Source of the DNA: Dermacentor variabilis | Lineage: Eukaryota; Arthropoda; Arachnida; Ixodida; Ixodidae | Length of the DNA: 64,000 nt | Direction of reading: 5' to 3' | NCBI RefSeq assembly: GCF_050947875.1 | Contig: NC_134570.1 | Span: 202,567,750-202,631,749, forward strand | Shown here: positions 52,600-62,718 of the stretch, in pieces | Layout of the letters: the number at the start of each line of letters is the position of its first letter | How positions within the stretch are numbered: the first letter of the stretch is position 1 | Translations under genes and position numbers: made by a program | Notes under the pieces: generated by a model | Told to the model about the DNA's origin: nothing | The model's input: only the letters and a program-made list of their open reading frames with translations | The model's database searches: none

Positions 52600-53110
52600 A
52601 CTCCCCAATACGAAATTTCAGCGCAGCGCTATGTGCGGCACATAGCGCTGTTTCGTGCGGCGCATTGCGAACTGAGCGAAGAGGGGCGTGGCTGCACCGC
52701 TAATCGGGAGACAGCGAGCGGGAGTGCGTGGATGACGACGCAGGCGTGCAACTCACGACAGCCGCCGCAGAAAGACCTCCGCTCATTCAGCGTTTTGTTC
52801 GCCGCGTGCCATCGGTGAACAGACAACGGCGCTTAGACGGCGCGCTACTCTGGCACCATCTCGCAGCGGTTGTCACCGCACAGCCCATCTTGTGCGGCTC
52901 TGCGCTTTTCATCTCACCCGTTCGCCGTACTCCTCGAATTTCCTCCTTGTGCTCCTTTCGCTACCGCCACCTTTCATCCGCCGCTGCGCTCCCCGTTCGC
53001 TCTTTCACCTTTCGCTGTGTTCCTTGGCTTGGTTACGAGGGACACCGAGGCACGCCCATTCTCAACGCACGAAAGGGTGCCTAGGAGCTGCGCTCTATAC
53101 CTCTCCTACT
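52600..53110. repeat. GC-rich insert within the Penelope-like region, starts at a 12-bp inverted repeat
   Basis: A perfect stem CAGCGCTATGTG (52624-52635) and CACATAGCGCTG (52639-52650) with a 3-nt loop marks the left side of a GC-rich block with overlapping open frames on both strands and no recognised motif. It interrupts the AT-rich surroundings. Possibly a separate non-autonomous insertion. Confidence 0.4.
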
Positions 53111-53492
53111 AATTTGCATTTATTATTGGTGAAAGATTGCGCTTGCATGCAGAGGTCATAAATAATGACCAAACTAACTTTAGGCAGAGTTTAAATATAC
53201 GCGAATGACATGTAGCTGGACAGAACCAAGATAATGTTGCTTGCCGTCGTTTCGAGATACATTATTTGCTCATTCCGACTAATGCGATAATTAGTCTTAA
53301 CTAATTAATCAATCAGCCTCTTACATAATATAATTCGATGAGAAGTGTCAATCAGGAAAATATACGGCGACGTGAAACGCTCTCGACACAGCTCTCTGTT
53401 GCTCAATGCGTGCTACATAAAATTTTTTACCGAGCGTGAAAGAAGCACGCATATGCGCGCTAAATTGCCGTGCGACTGACCGCTCGAGGCAC

Positions 53493-53560
53493 TATATATA
53501 TACATGTGTGTGTGTGTGTGTGTGTGGTTTGGGAAACCTGGTGCCCCCCCCCCCCCCCCC
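53493..53560. repeat. (AT)n-(GT)n microsatellite and poly(C) tract
   Basis: TATATATATA at about 53493-53502, GT repeats to about 53526, and a 17-base C run around 53544-53560. Length-unstable simple repeats. Confidence 0.9.
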
Positions 53561-56010
53561 TCTGGAGAAATGAAAAGTTTACGCCTGGGTTGCTCTAACA
53601 TGTCAGTTGGTAACAGCACAATAAAAGCCTCTAAACTTGCTCGTTGAAGCAGGGTGGCACTGAATGACAACAAGACTTATTAAGTGCGTTGTTAAAGCGC
53701 ATATTAGTGATACTACGTTTTAACATATTATAATGGTTACAGTGAAATGCTAAAAGCGCTTTAGTGTCACTGGGTACAAAATAACAACAGGCGCAATGAT
53801 TAGTGCGCACTAATTTCCGTTCTAGGAGCCTACTTGTTCCGTTAACATGGATTTCTGCGTTGAGAACAAGGGGGCAAAGACGATTACGCATAACAAATAC
53901 GATGCCATCACGCACTTTCTGGAAACACTCAAAGGGGCAATCTAAAAACGAAATAAATCGTCTAAATATCTAAAGATTTCCATACAATTAAAGAAGGACT
54001 CAAGGCGAAGGGACAGGCCACGATCAAACTTTGCTGCAAACAAATCGTTTAGAACGGAAGCAAGGCAGCAGCCAATAAAAACTCCATTCTCTTTTTAACA
54101 GAAGTATGTTATTCCATTGAAGGAAGGTCGAACACAGATAAAATGTAAGCATCTGCAGAAAACCACCAGCGGAGACACCAGCTTCACAAGAAAATTTTTT
54201 GGCTACGTATTCATCAATGCATTCCTCGACACGACGTGACATTTCAGGTGGCAAGGAATAGTCACATCACAAGGAAGTCTGTCACATCTAGCAGAAAGTT
54301 TTCCAGGCCAACGACTGCATGGGCCTTTACAAATTTAGTTACGTGATCAGAATTATTTACCGGAAATGGGTGTTTGATTTCAAACCGTCTTAGCATGTCA
54401 TTGTACGGGGTGTTTAAGCGAACACTTTCAAAAATGCTTAAACGTTGCCTGTGACAGACAGCACAATTCTAATTCTTGAGGTGGTCTACTCGAAGCGACT
54501 GACGCTACGTGCACAAAAATATTGAAGTGCATAACCAAATTAATAACAAAATTCCCTATCTTTTAAAATAATTACCCTATGGCTCTTCTAAAAATATACA
54601 AATTCTAGCCCTTGATGCCGAACCACTTGGCAGGAATTCTCAGGATCACACCATTTTCGAGGTATTATTCCTCAAACATTGCGGAGAAATGCATTGGCGT
54701 TCCAGTTCTTTTGTGCTTGTATGCATAAAATGACGTTTTGTTAAGAAGGTAACTGCAACGCCAATTCATTTCTCCACAAAGTTCGGCAATTAACATCTCG
54801 AAACTCTTGTCATCCTCGGAATTCGTTCCAAATGAATGTGCCTTCCGAATTCCACGCTAGAATTTGCAAGTTGCAATGTTCGCCATCATGTAATTAGTCA
54901 TAAGGTTAATAGTAATTTTTGTTAATTAGTTCATTATGCATATAATTTTTTTTTGCAAGTGACGTCCATCTCTTCGAGTAGAGCAGCTCAGGAACTAGAA
55001 TTATGCTTTCATAGTAAAATATTTAGCGCGCACAATTGACAAGGACGAGCGCTTACAAACAACTATTTTATTTTCGGAAAGATAGAGAACATATATACGC
55101 CAGCTATCAGCGCGAAGCATGTGCAAATATTTTACTATGAACTCGTACCAACTCGCCCAACTATCAGTTCTGCTAGAATTATGATCTCTGCCACAGGCAC
55201 CCTTTACAATTTTTGAAAATGTTCCTTTAAACGCCCGGTATATGACGCTACTTGCTTTTCCCACCTGCGTTTCTCCCAAACGATGACCCTAAATGAGTCC
55301 CCCATTTATGCGTTATGCCACTAGAATATACATCCAATGACATGCTTTAACATATTTAGATTTTTTTGCGCAATTTATCAAGAACTAGGCTGTTGCAAAG
55401 TTCAACCGCACGAGCTTGCACTTTACTCAAAGTATCTCTCCTACCCTCATGAGGGACAGCTGGCACAATCTCGTTAACCTTTCTAAAGGCTCTTCGCGTG
55501 AAAATAGAGCAAAAGCATCAGCTTGAGCTCCTGAAAATGAAAAAAAAAATACAGAGGGTTAATTAAGATAGGACGAAACACGCTTCACTGGAAGACTACA
55601 GGATGGAGGCTGATACCGATGCAGGATATTCATTCCGTGAGAATTGAGGTTGTTTGCGCCCTCCTCAGGAACCCGCTTGGAAACTTGACGTACAATAGAA
55701 AGAAGCTCAGCATTTGTCTTTTTAGAGCCTATCCCAAGCATTGGTCCGAGTTCAAGGACGCAGCACACGTAGTCTGGAAGGCTAAAGCTTTCAACGACGG
55801 GGACCCTGCTGCTAACAATTCGCTGGTATTTGCCAGTAAAGTTCCGGAAATGTTGAAACTGGACGTTCCAGAGATGCTCAGTAGCTTGGCCATCGAGGCG
55901 CCGAAACTGCGTAACCTTAGCGGAAGCGACGCCAGATAAACAATAAGCTGCCGCCATTGGGAGCCCAAACCCCAACTTCCGCATTGCGCCTACTTGCTTC
56001 CCCAATTAAG

Positions 56011-56434
56011 CTACTGCGGAGGCTGTCCTCCAGTGCACTTTATAATGTATTGGCACACAGGATTAGCCATGCGAATGTTAGCGAACGCTGCGAAAGGCTA
56101 AGGAGGTGGATATGGATCGGCCTAACAGAACGATAGGTCGTTAGAAACAGGTGATGTGTTCTTGTAAACTAGCTGATTTAATTTTCTATTTCATTGTTAA
56201 AGTGTTTGTTGTTACAATACATGACAATAACCATGGCAAGTGTTTGCCCTATGACTACTCCAGTATTATGACATAAGCGAAAAAGTACAATATCTTTCCT
56301 TTTGATTCAATCGTTTTCACAAGCTTGTATCGGCTGATAATTCCTAGACGCTATTGTGATGTTTGTTTCTTTTACTCTCATGTATATCCACTCCCGTCGA
56401 GGGTCTTCCAATTATTACAACATTCCAATTGCAG
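56011..56434. other. FAS intron spacer, nothing recognised
   Basis: Ends in the 3' splice site CATTCCAATTGCAG. A misleading open frame runs from here into the exon. Confidence 0.6.
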
Positions 56435-56736
56435 GAATTTGTTCTGTGGCTAAAGTTATTTTGGCCATGGAGATGGGCACTATCGCTGCAAACCTACACT
56501 TCACTGAGCCAAACCCGAAGATTCCATCGTTGTGTGACGGCAGCCTCGAAGTCGTTGATAAGCCGACAGCCTTTCCAGGTGGCGTGGTTGGGGTCAACTC
56601 ATTTGGCTTTGGTGGCGCCAATGCGCATGTGATTCTGGAAGCAAAACCGGGGCCACACGTGGACGATATTCCGCGGGAAAAGCCGGAGCTGCCTAGACTT
56701 ATTCTTTTGGCTGGAAGAAGCAGGGAGTCACTTGCG
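56435..56736 (+). CDS. FASN-like: Fatty acid synthase exon: end of ketoacyl synthase and linker
   Basis: 302 bp. Enters in phase 1, completing the Gly codon of AASG|ICSVAKV, and leaves in phase 0. Motifs: MEMGTIAANLHFTEPNPKIP (animal FASN: LHFHSPNPEIP), VGVNSFGFGGANAHVILEAK (the ketoacyl synthase C-terminal signature NSFGFGGxNxH), then LPRLILLAGRSRESLA, the start of the linker to the acyltransferase. Borders CAATTGCAG before and CTTGCG|GTAAGC after. A 3,291-bp intron with an antisense LINE follows. Confidence 0.96.
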
Positions 56737-56788
56737 GTAAGCTCTTGTTTGGCGAATGTACGTACCTTCAAAGAAACATGTACTCTTT

Positions 56789-58460
56789 TCAGTGACCCGA
56801 CAGATGGAAATACTGCCGGTTATATAAAATAGATTCCGTCATACCAAAGAAGCTAAACAGAGTTTCCAATCTAGTAATATGAAGAACAGTCTCAATTTCG
56901 GGATGGAACTTCATTCGAATGGGTTCATTTAGCATATCGATAAGGCCGCAAGACAGGACAACAGACCACATGAAATGTGAGTTCGGTGTGTCTAGAAGAA
57001 TGTCAACATTGAAATTTCCTCGCTGCACAATGCCACATGAATGGTGGCAACGTAGCAAATCAAGGTTTCTGGAAAATCTAGAGAAAGAAACGTAATGTCC
57101 ATCAGTAGTCAGGTATATGTTGACAATAATTAAATACCTTATTTCAGAGGTAAGGACTTCGTAATCATTGGTAATTCTATAAAGCTGTCAATAACCTCTC
57201 CCATAAGTATTTGTCTAATAACAGCGATACTCCACTATCACGTCTACTGGTCCAGAGTAAATAAAAAGTGTCGTATGAAAGCAAGTGTATAATGGTTAAA
57301 TTACGAGTATGCCAAGTTTCTGGTAACATGATAAAATAAAATCAAAGTAGAAATGAGAGAACAAGTGATCGAGCTCAGGTGCCATATTGGCAGCGAACTG
57401 AAAGTTCAGGGAAAACATTTCAATAAGTTATGGTGATATTCCTGGGCAGTGACAAGATTTTCTGGCTTGCCGTACGCGATATTCATCGTGAAGAAAAGTT
57501 TCGCTTGCAGTCTTGGCAGCTATAATCTGCCGACGTGGCAATTGTACGAAGATCTTTGACTAACTTTGCGTGTATAACGGACGTGTCAGTGTTCATCCGA
57601 AACCGGATCCTGCCACTCTTATGCCACACAAAACAAAAGCCTAACGTTCGTGTACACTCGCGAGGCGCGGATAGCGATGCTGTGCATCCCTCGGCAAGAT
57701 TTCAAAAAGGAAGCGATTATCTTTCGGGTTTCTCAATTTTTCTTGCCTCTCAAGCCAGATTTCCCGTGTTTTTTAACCTTGAAGCGAATTACGACCGTTG
57801 GGATCTTATTTTATATTGGCGGCATTCTGTGTATTGAGGCATCGCTATGTTCTGCAAATCTAGGAGTGCCCAGAACACATGCAACCTCGTTGACTTCAGT
57901 CATGAGAATTTCATTGAGAATTACAGGACTGTCGCGAAATCCTAAATACACCGTACTGCTTCGCCATGCCAGCTCATCTATTTCTTGCTGGAGCCCCGAC
58001 AGATAGTTTCCATAGTTTTGCGTCTGAATTCTTGCTACGCGCCATGTATTTCCTCGGCATTTTGCATCTTGGTGCGTAAGGCTTAGTCATATTTGTCTGA
58101 GAGCAGCTTAACGATTGCTTCAATATTCTATATGGTCTCGTCAACTGATTTCAGCATGTCCAGCTTTCTGCTTATTAAACTCAGTTGGATACCCAAATTT
58201 TTTAGGGTTTGCTGAACCGGCTTCTTTAATAATTTTTTCTGTCATGTGACCGATTTCCAATACTCTGTCTGCGCACCTGACGTTTCCCCAATTGCAGTGG
58301 CACTAAGACCAATAGATTTACCATTGCGCAATTTATGTCGACAGTCGAAGAAAACAACACTTCATGCTTCCGGCACAGTAGCATTTTTACAGGTAAACCA
58401 GGAGTCCTTGTTGGCCATGGGTAAGTGGAATTCATCTCTCACGAACAATTAGCTCAGAAA
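56789..58460 (-). mobile_element. CR1-like LINE: ORF1 and endonuclease part
   Basis: Minus strand, right to left. ORF1 58450-57535: a N-terminal piece ANKDSWFTCKNATVPEA, then coiled-coil-like KNLGIQLSLISRKLDMLKSV near 58170 and IEAIVKLLSDKYD near 58110, and the C-terminal block GFCFVWHKSGRIRFRMNTDT near 57620. Endonuclease 57420-56800: FDFIMLPETW-like, SRRDSGVSLLLDKYLWERLL near 57230, IRYLIIVNIYLTTDG near 57140, QRGNFNVDILLDTPNSHFM near 57010, and GLIDMLNEPIRM. RT is absent, so the 3' part was lost or never lay here. Many frameshifts. Sits antisense in an FAS intron. Confidence 0.75.
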
Positions 58461-60027
58461 CTGCGCTAATGCAGCCAACGAAACACAAATAAGTAAGTCT
58501 GCAGCAACGGGTGCGCCGCAAAGACACGGGAGAACAAAAACGTTCTGGGCCAAAGTTTGCTCGAACCTGGAAAAAACAGAAACCGTTTCAGTGCACTGTC
58601 CAGCCAGTCCGACGTACCGCAATCTCTGCTGTCTGCTTTGTGACAACAGCGATGAAGAGCTCACTTCTTATCACTTGCAGTTCAATGATGACAGGTCAAT
58701 TAGGACTGATGACTGATAGCTCTGCTCGGCGAAAATGCTGGGCTTTTAGTATTGCATGTTTTTTCCGCAGAAGGTTGCCCAATAAATAAGTAAATTTTTA
58801 ACCATTTCAGCAGTGTTTAATTTTTGCCCTCTGCAAAATGTAACGTTATGAGCCGCTCCACAGGCCTGCCTTGAAGTCAGACTTTCTTGCATATTTAGTT
58901 GTTATTGCAGTTAAATTTTCAAACTTTCAGCAGTCGTTCGAAAATGCTGCACAGGTGGCAACACTTCTTAAAAATATAGGCTCCGGTAGGTGCTTTCTGC
59001 CTCTCCGAGTGTGTGAAGAAAGTGGTGCCCCGTTGTGATCTTCCTTACCTTCTTTTCCTAAATGCGTTCCCATGCGCAGGTTGCTTATTCTCATTGTACA
59101 TTTCAACTTCTGACCTTTTGGTCCACTGGTGAACATTTTTATCGCCATTCATGTACTTTGATCAAAATGTCGCAGCAGAATATCGTGAACATACGAATTC
59201 TAGCTTCATTAAATGGAAGCGTTCGACCTAAGTAGAAACAACACTTGTATGTAGTTATGACAGAGCACAAGAGGGCAATAAGCTTATTGCAGCACAAAAC
59301 GAAAGAGTGTTATGTGTGCCATAGATTCTGTCCATCGGTCTGTCCTCGTGTGCTCATACTCTTCCACTAAAAGATAGAGTAGGCAAAATTAATTGTAATT
59401 ACTTTCGTTCTATAATTATTGTGCCTTATAATTCTGAGATACATTTTTAAAGGTATTATTTATTGTTGTGACATTTTAATTGTGGCGATGGTCTTGCCAT
59501 GGTGTTACCAACACCATGGTACAGGCTCGACAGTGTTTCTGGATTATCCGTGCTCGGCAGGAAACCAAACGAGACATTCACGCTTGTTTTCTCTGTGAAA
59601 TATACAGTGCCCGGGACAAGCTTTTTCATCGTTGTCTGTTTCTTTTGTGCAATATTTTGCATAAGCAATAATTCAATGCTGCAAGTAGCCCGAAGGGCAG
59701 TCTTGATAATTAAGAATGAGTGATAACTGCAGAAGATTGTGCTGATGTAGACAAAGACACGTACTTCGAGGCTTCTTCATATTTCATACCGTATCAAACG
59801 TGTAGCTATTTTCTGTTTATGATGCGCGCAACAATGAGTAGAGTCAGACGAAACTTCAACCAGTGCTGTAACCCCCAAAAATCATGTATTCTGTCAGTGC
59901 AAATTCCCGTGTTCAACATGCTGCTCACTCATTAGCCTGCATTTCTTGTGGTTAAAATTTCAAATCATTGACAACTTAGTTGCGCAAATTTACATCTCTG
60001 CGTCAAATATTTCGGCTACGATTGCAG
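58461..60027. other. FAS intron spacer
   Basis: No gene found. Contains a short perfect palindrome CCATGGTGTT-ACC-AACACCATGG (59497-59519). Ends in the 3' splice site GGCTACGATTGCAG. Confidence 0.55.
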
Positions 60028-60411
60028 CGAGCGATGGACTGCGTCGAGGCCGAAGGACCGTACCCGGACTCGGCGTACGCTCTCCTGAATCTCGTAGGCC
60101 AGCCAGATGTCGCGCACGTTCCATTTCGAGGCTACGTCTTGGTTCCCGAGGATGGCTCCGAGAAAGAAGTATCGAAGATAGCCGAAGATGCTCCTACAAA
60201 AAGGCGGCCCCTGTGGTTTGTTTTCACTGGAATGGGATGCCAGTGGCAAAGCATGGCGCGGGAGATGATGGACTTTGAAGTCTTTGCATGCTCCATCAAA
60301 CGATCGCACCAGGTCCTCAGAGAGTTTGGCATTGACCTCATCGACTTGGTGACTTCAGAGAGGGAGGAAGAGAGCATGGCGGCTCTTTTTGCATCGATAG
60401 TCGCACTTCAG
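60028..60411 (+). CDS. FASN-like: Fatty acid synthase exon: linker and start of acyltransferase
   Basis: 128 codons, phase 0 to 0. The linker has DVAHVPFRGYVLVPEDGS (animal FASN: MPFRGYAVLGG), then the malonyl/acetyl transferase start RRPLWFVFTGMGCQWQSMAR (human counterpart RPLWFICSGMGTQWRGMG) and FGIDLIDLVTSEREEESMAA, FASIVALQ. The transferase loads acetyl and malonyl groups from CoA onto the acyl carrier protein. Borders ACGATTGCAG before and CTTCAG|GTACTA after. The long open frame extending left to 59980 and right to 60480 is intron read-through. Confidence 0.96.
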
Positions 60412-60501
60412 GTACTAGGACAGCGTATTTTTCTTCCTCTTTGTTCAATGAGCATGCTCGGGAAACAAATATGTATATAGCCGTGGCATGAAATTGCCAG
60501 T

Positions 60502-60678
60502 AATCCTGGCTACGGCGGCCGCATTTCGATGGGTGCAAAAATGCGAAAACATCCGTGTACTTAGATTTAGGTGCACGTTAAAGAACCCCAGGTGATCAAA
60601 ATTTTCGGAGTCCCCCACTACGGCGTGCCTCATATTCAGAAGGTGGTTTCGGCACGTAAAACCCCATAATTAAAAAAG
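60502..60678 (+). mobile_element. SINE (Ruka-like) in FAS intron, 5'-truncated
   Basis: Body GGCCGCATTTCGATGGGTGC, AGATTTAGGTGCACGTTAAA, CACTACGGCGTGCCTCATA and tail CACGTAAAACCCCATAATT, with an A-rich end. Exact 9-bp duplication ATTGCCAGT (60493-60501 and 60679-60687). The tRNA-like head is missing. Confidence 0.92.
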
Positions 60679-60687
60679 ATTGCCAGT

Positions 60688-61254
60688 CTGATTCTTTTTT
60701 TTCTTGCTTTGCTACCACTTTGCTGCACTAGTATGTGCTCCACAATAACATTAAAATACTATCACGCAAAGTTAACAGGGAAAACTAAAGTAAATTGTGA
60801 TATTCCGAAAAGGCGATGCGACCTTCAGCTTTATAACACGGCCATCAGTAGTGCGTGATAAAGTATCACCGTTAAAAATGCAACGCAGAGGCGTAAGATT
60901 TCGCGCACATCCATCAGTTTTATCACGGAAAGAAAACGTATGCGGTATTCAATAAGATAAAGCGATTTTATTCTCTTTATGAAACTCTCGTACGCAGGTT
61001 TCTGATTATTTGAGTAGAATATGTTCGGTATACACATTTTTCTGAGCTACATTTCTACAACTTTTCTATGCAACTTTGGTTATTGCTAGAGCATTATTGA
61101 CTATTATGGAGCGACTCCGCTGCTTAGAAGGCAGTAGCTGAAGTTGTCAGAGTTCACATTGTGAGCGACTAAGGCCACATGTTGTCATTGTTGCTTGCTG
61201 CCTAATACTGACAATCGTATGATGACTAACGCCTGTATTCATGTTTCGCACTAG
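60688..61254. other. FAS intron spacer, nothing recognised
   Basis: Ends in the 3' splice site TGTTTCGCACTAG. Confidence 0.65.
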
Positions 61255-61444
61255 GTGGCACTCGTGGATTTGCTCTTCGCAGTAGGAGTTCGACCAGATG
61301 GCCTAGTCGGTCATTCTATGGGCGAGATAGGCTGTGCCTATGGTGACGGTTGCATCACAGCTGAACAGGCCGTTCTGTGTGCATACTGGCGGGGACGTTG
61401 CGTCGATGTCGGCAATCTCCCCAAAGGAGCCATGGCAGCCGTGG
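61255..61444 (+). CDS. FASN-like: Fatty acid synthase exon: acyltransferase active site
   Basis: 190 bp, entering in phase 0 and leaving in phase 1. VALVDLLFAVGVRPDGLVGH then SMGEIGCAYGDGCITAEQAV: GHSMGE carries the nucleophilic Ser of the malonyl/acetyl transferase. AYWRGRC supplies the conserved Arg that binds the malonyl carboxylate, and LPKGAMAAVG matches LPPGAMAAVG of animal FASN. Borders TTCGCACTAG before and GTGG|GTAAGC after. The next expected exon (block around PACHN) is not found by 64000, so the gene continues beyond the window. Confidence 0.96.
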
Positions 61445-62245
61445 GTAAGCTCGTAGATTGTCATCCGAAGATATACGACTATCTTGAATTTCCTTTATCC
61501 TACGAATTCAGTTTCTTTATTGGGCGTCTGGCACATTGTATGCTTCCAGTTGTAGTAACGAAGACATTCAGTTCGAAGAAACTAGCGTGATATGGAGAAG
61601 TGCTTCATTCTTTTGAAGAGTCAATTTTAATTTCCCCTAAACTCAATGACGCGAGAAACCGTCAACTTTAGGTAGTCAGGCCCAATAATAACTTTCAATT
61701 AATAAGCATGGTTAACGCTTACAGAGTGCATTTTCGTCTTGCATCTACTTGCCACTCGTTTGTATAGTTTCGTACAGCAATACTACTTCAATATTGCCAA
61801 TATTGCTGACTAATTTAAATGACTAGCCGGACGTGGCTTTTGCAACACCATTATTTGCTTTTTCATTGGTATTTCTAGCGGCCAAGTTGCTGTCTTCCGC
61901 AATAACACTTATTTCCGAGTAAGGCCGTGGGTTGTTGCTATTTTCCCGTAGCGGGAACGTACTGTGCTGTCTCATTAAATACCATATCATTTCTTTGAGA
62001 ACCTTTAGCCTGCCAGTTTTAGGCTGTTTAGCCTAGAAGACCTATGATAAAATCACAATTATTACAAGCAATGTTTTTTGGCCACATGTTAGCTCGCTGC
62101 GATAGGGATGTGTACACAATCGCCTACGCTTTAATGCGATGGATCATATGCACGAGGTTTATTTATACTGCTGAACGAAACAAAAAGCATCACGCACAGG
62201 ACTCGCCGCCCATCGGCTGAGAACAAAGTTGACGCGTTGGTTCTT
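61445..62245. other. FAS intron spacer, nothing recognised
   Basis: AT-rich intron sequence. Confidence 0.6.
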
Positions 62246-62261
62246 TAATGAAAATATATAT

Positions 62262-62695
62262 TGACACGTGTACTCGTTTGTCTTTATCGGGCGACACGTT
62301 CCACCGCCTCACAAATGTTATCGCACAGCGCAGGACGCGCCTGCATGTATCGGAAGTTTCTGGAATGTTATCGATGCTTCCATCCGCTGTCTGTAACCGA
62401 ACCTTGTGTAATCTGACCGCATGTGTGCACGACGCCAATAATCTAGAACTTTGTGGAAGGCACGCGGGTCCCGTCGATTACTCTGGGACATTCGACGATT
62501 GATGTACAAAAGCCGACGCGCTTGACCCGCTGATCAGATTTTCGACGAGAGCACAACGAGAGCGGCGAACGCAGTCGCCGCTCTCGTAGTGCTTTAAGTG
62601 TTGCCTATTTTGTAGGCACAGGTTCGGCCAATAAAAGCTTGTTTTGCCTTTCACAGTATTGCTACTGTGTTCTTTAACGTCAAGACCACGTGACA
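62262..62695 (+). repeat. 5' LTR of a gypsy-like element, 434 bp
   Basis: Begins TGACACGTGTAC and ends CCACGTGACA, preceded by ATAT (62258-62261). It aligns with the solo LTR at 50044-50448 but has an extra region containing a 13-bp-stem hairpin (62556-62587). A GCCAATAAAAG poly(A) signal lies near 62629. Internal sequence follows on the right, so this is the 5' LTR of a + strand element that continues out of the window. Confidence 0.9.
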
Positions 62696-62697
62696 TC

Positions 62698-62709
62698 TGG
62701 TGGAGGTGC
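62698..62709 (+). promoter_or_regulatory. tRNA primer-binding site of the 62.3-kb element
   Basis: TGGTGGAGGTGC, two bases after the LTR end; identical to the site in the 23.9-29.1 kb gypsy element. Confidence 0.75.
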
Positions 62710-62718
62710 TTTGCGTTC

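Larger units (their letters stand above)
51110..56010 (-). mobile_element. Penelope-like element remnant with GIY-YIG endonuclease
   Basis: Minus strand, right to left: N-terminal block near 55780-55600 (VLELGPMLGIGSKKTNAELL, VRQVSKRVPEEG), RT pieces at 54430-54030 (KHPFPVNNSDHVTKFVKAH, GGFLQMLTFYLCSTFLQWN), RT end at 53830-53640 (RTNHCACCYFVPSDTKALLA and MLKRSITNMRFNNALNKSC), then the endonuclease at 51600-51490 (IPLRCSPCYIGQTGQCMNER, RKEH) and a C-terminal Ser/Leu block (ISKASLALCDKEVNFL) near 51310. Order and motifs fit Penelope-like retroelements, which encode RT plus a GIY-YIG nuclease. About 2 kb (51610-53600) separates RT and nuclease, more than expected, so something is inserted there. 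Frames are badly broken. It lies in FAS intron 2 of this window, antisense to the gene. Confidence 0.8.
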
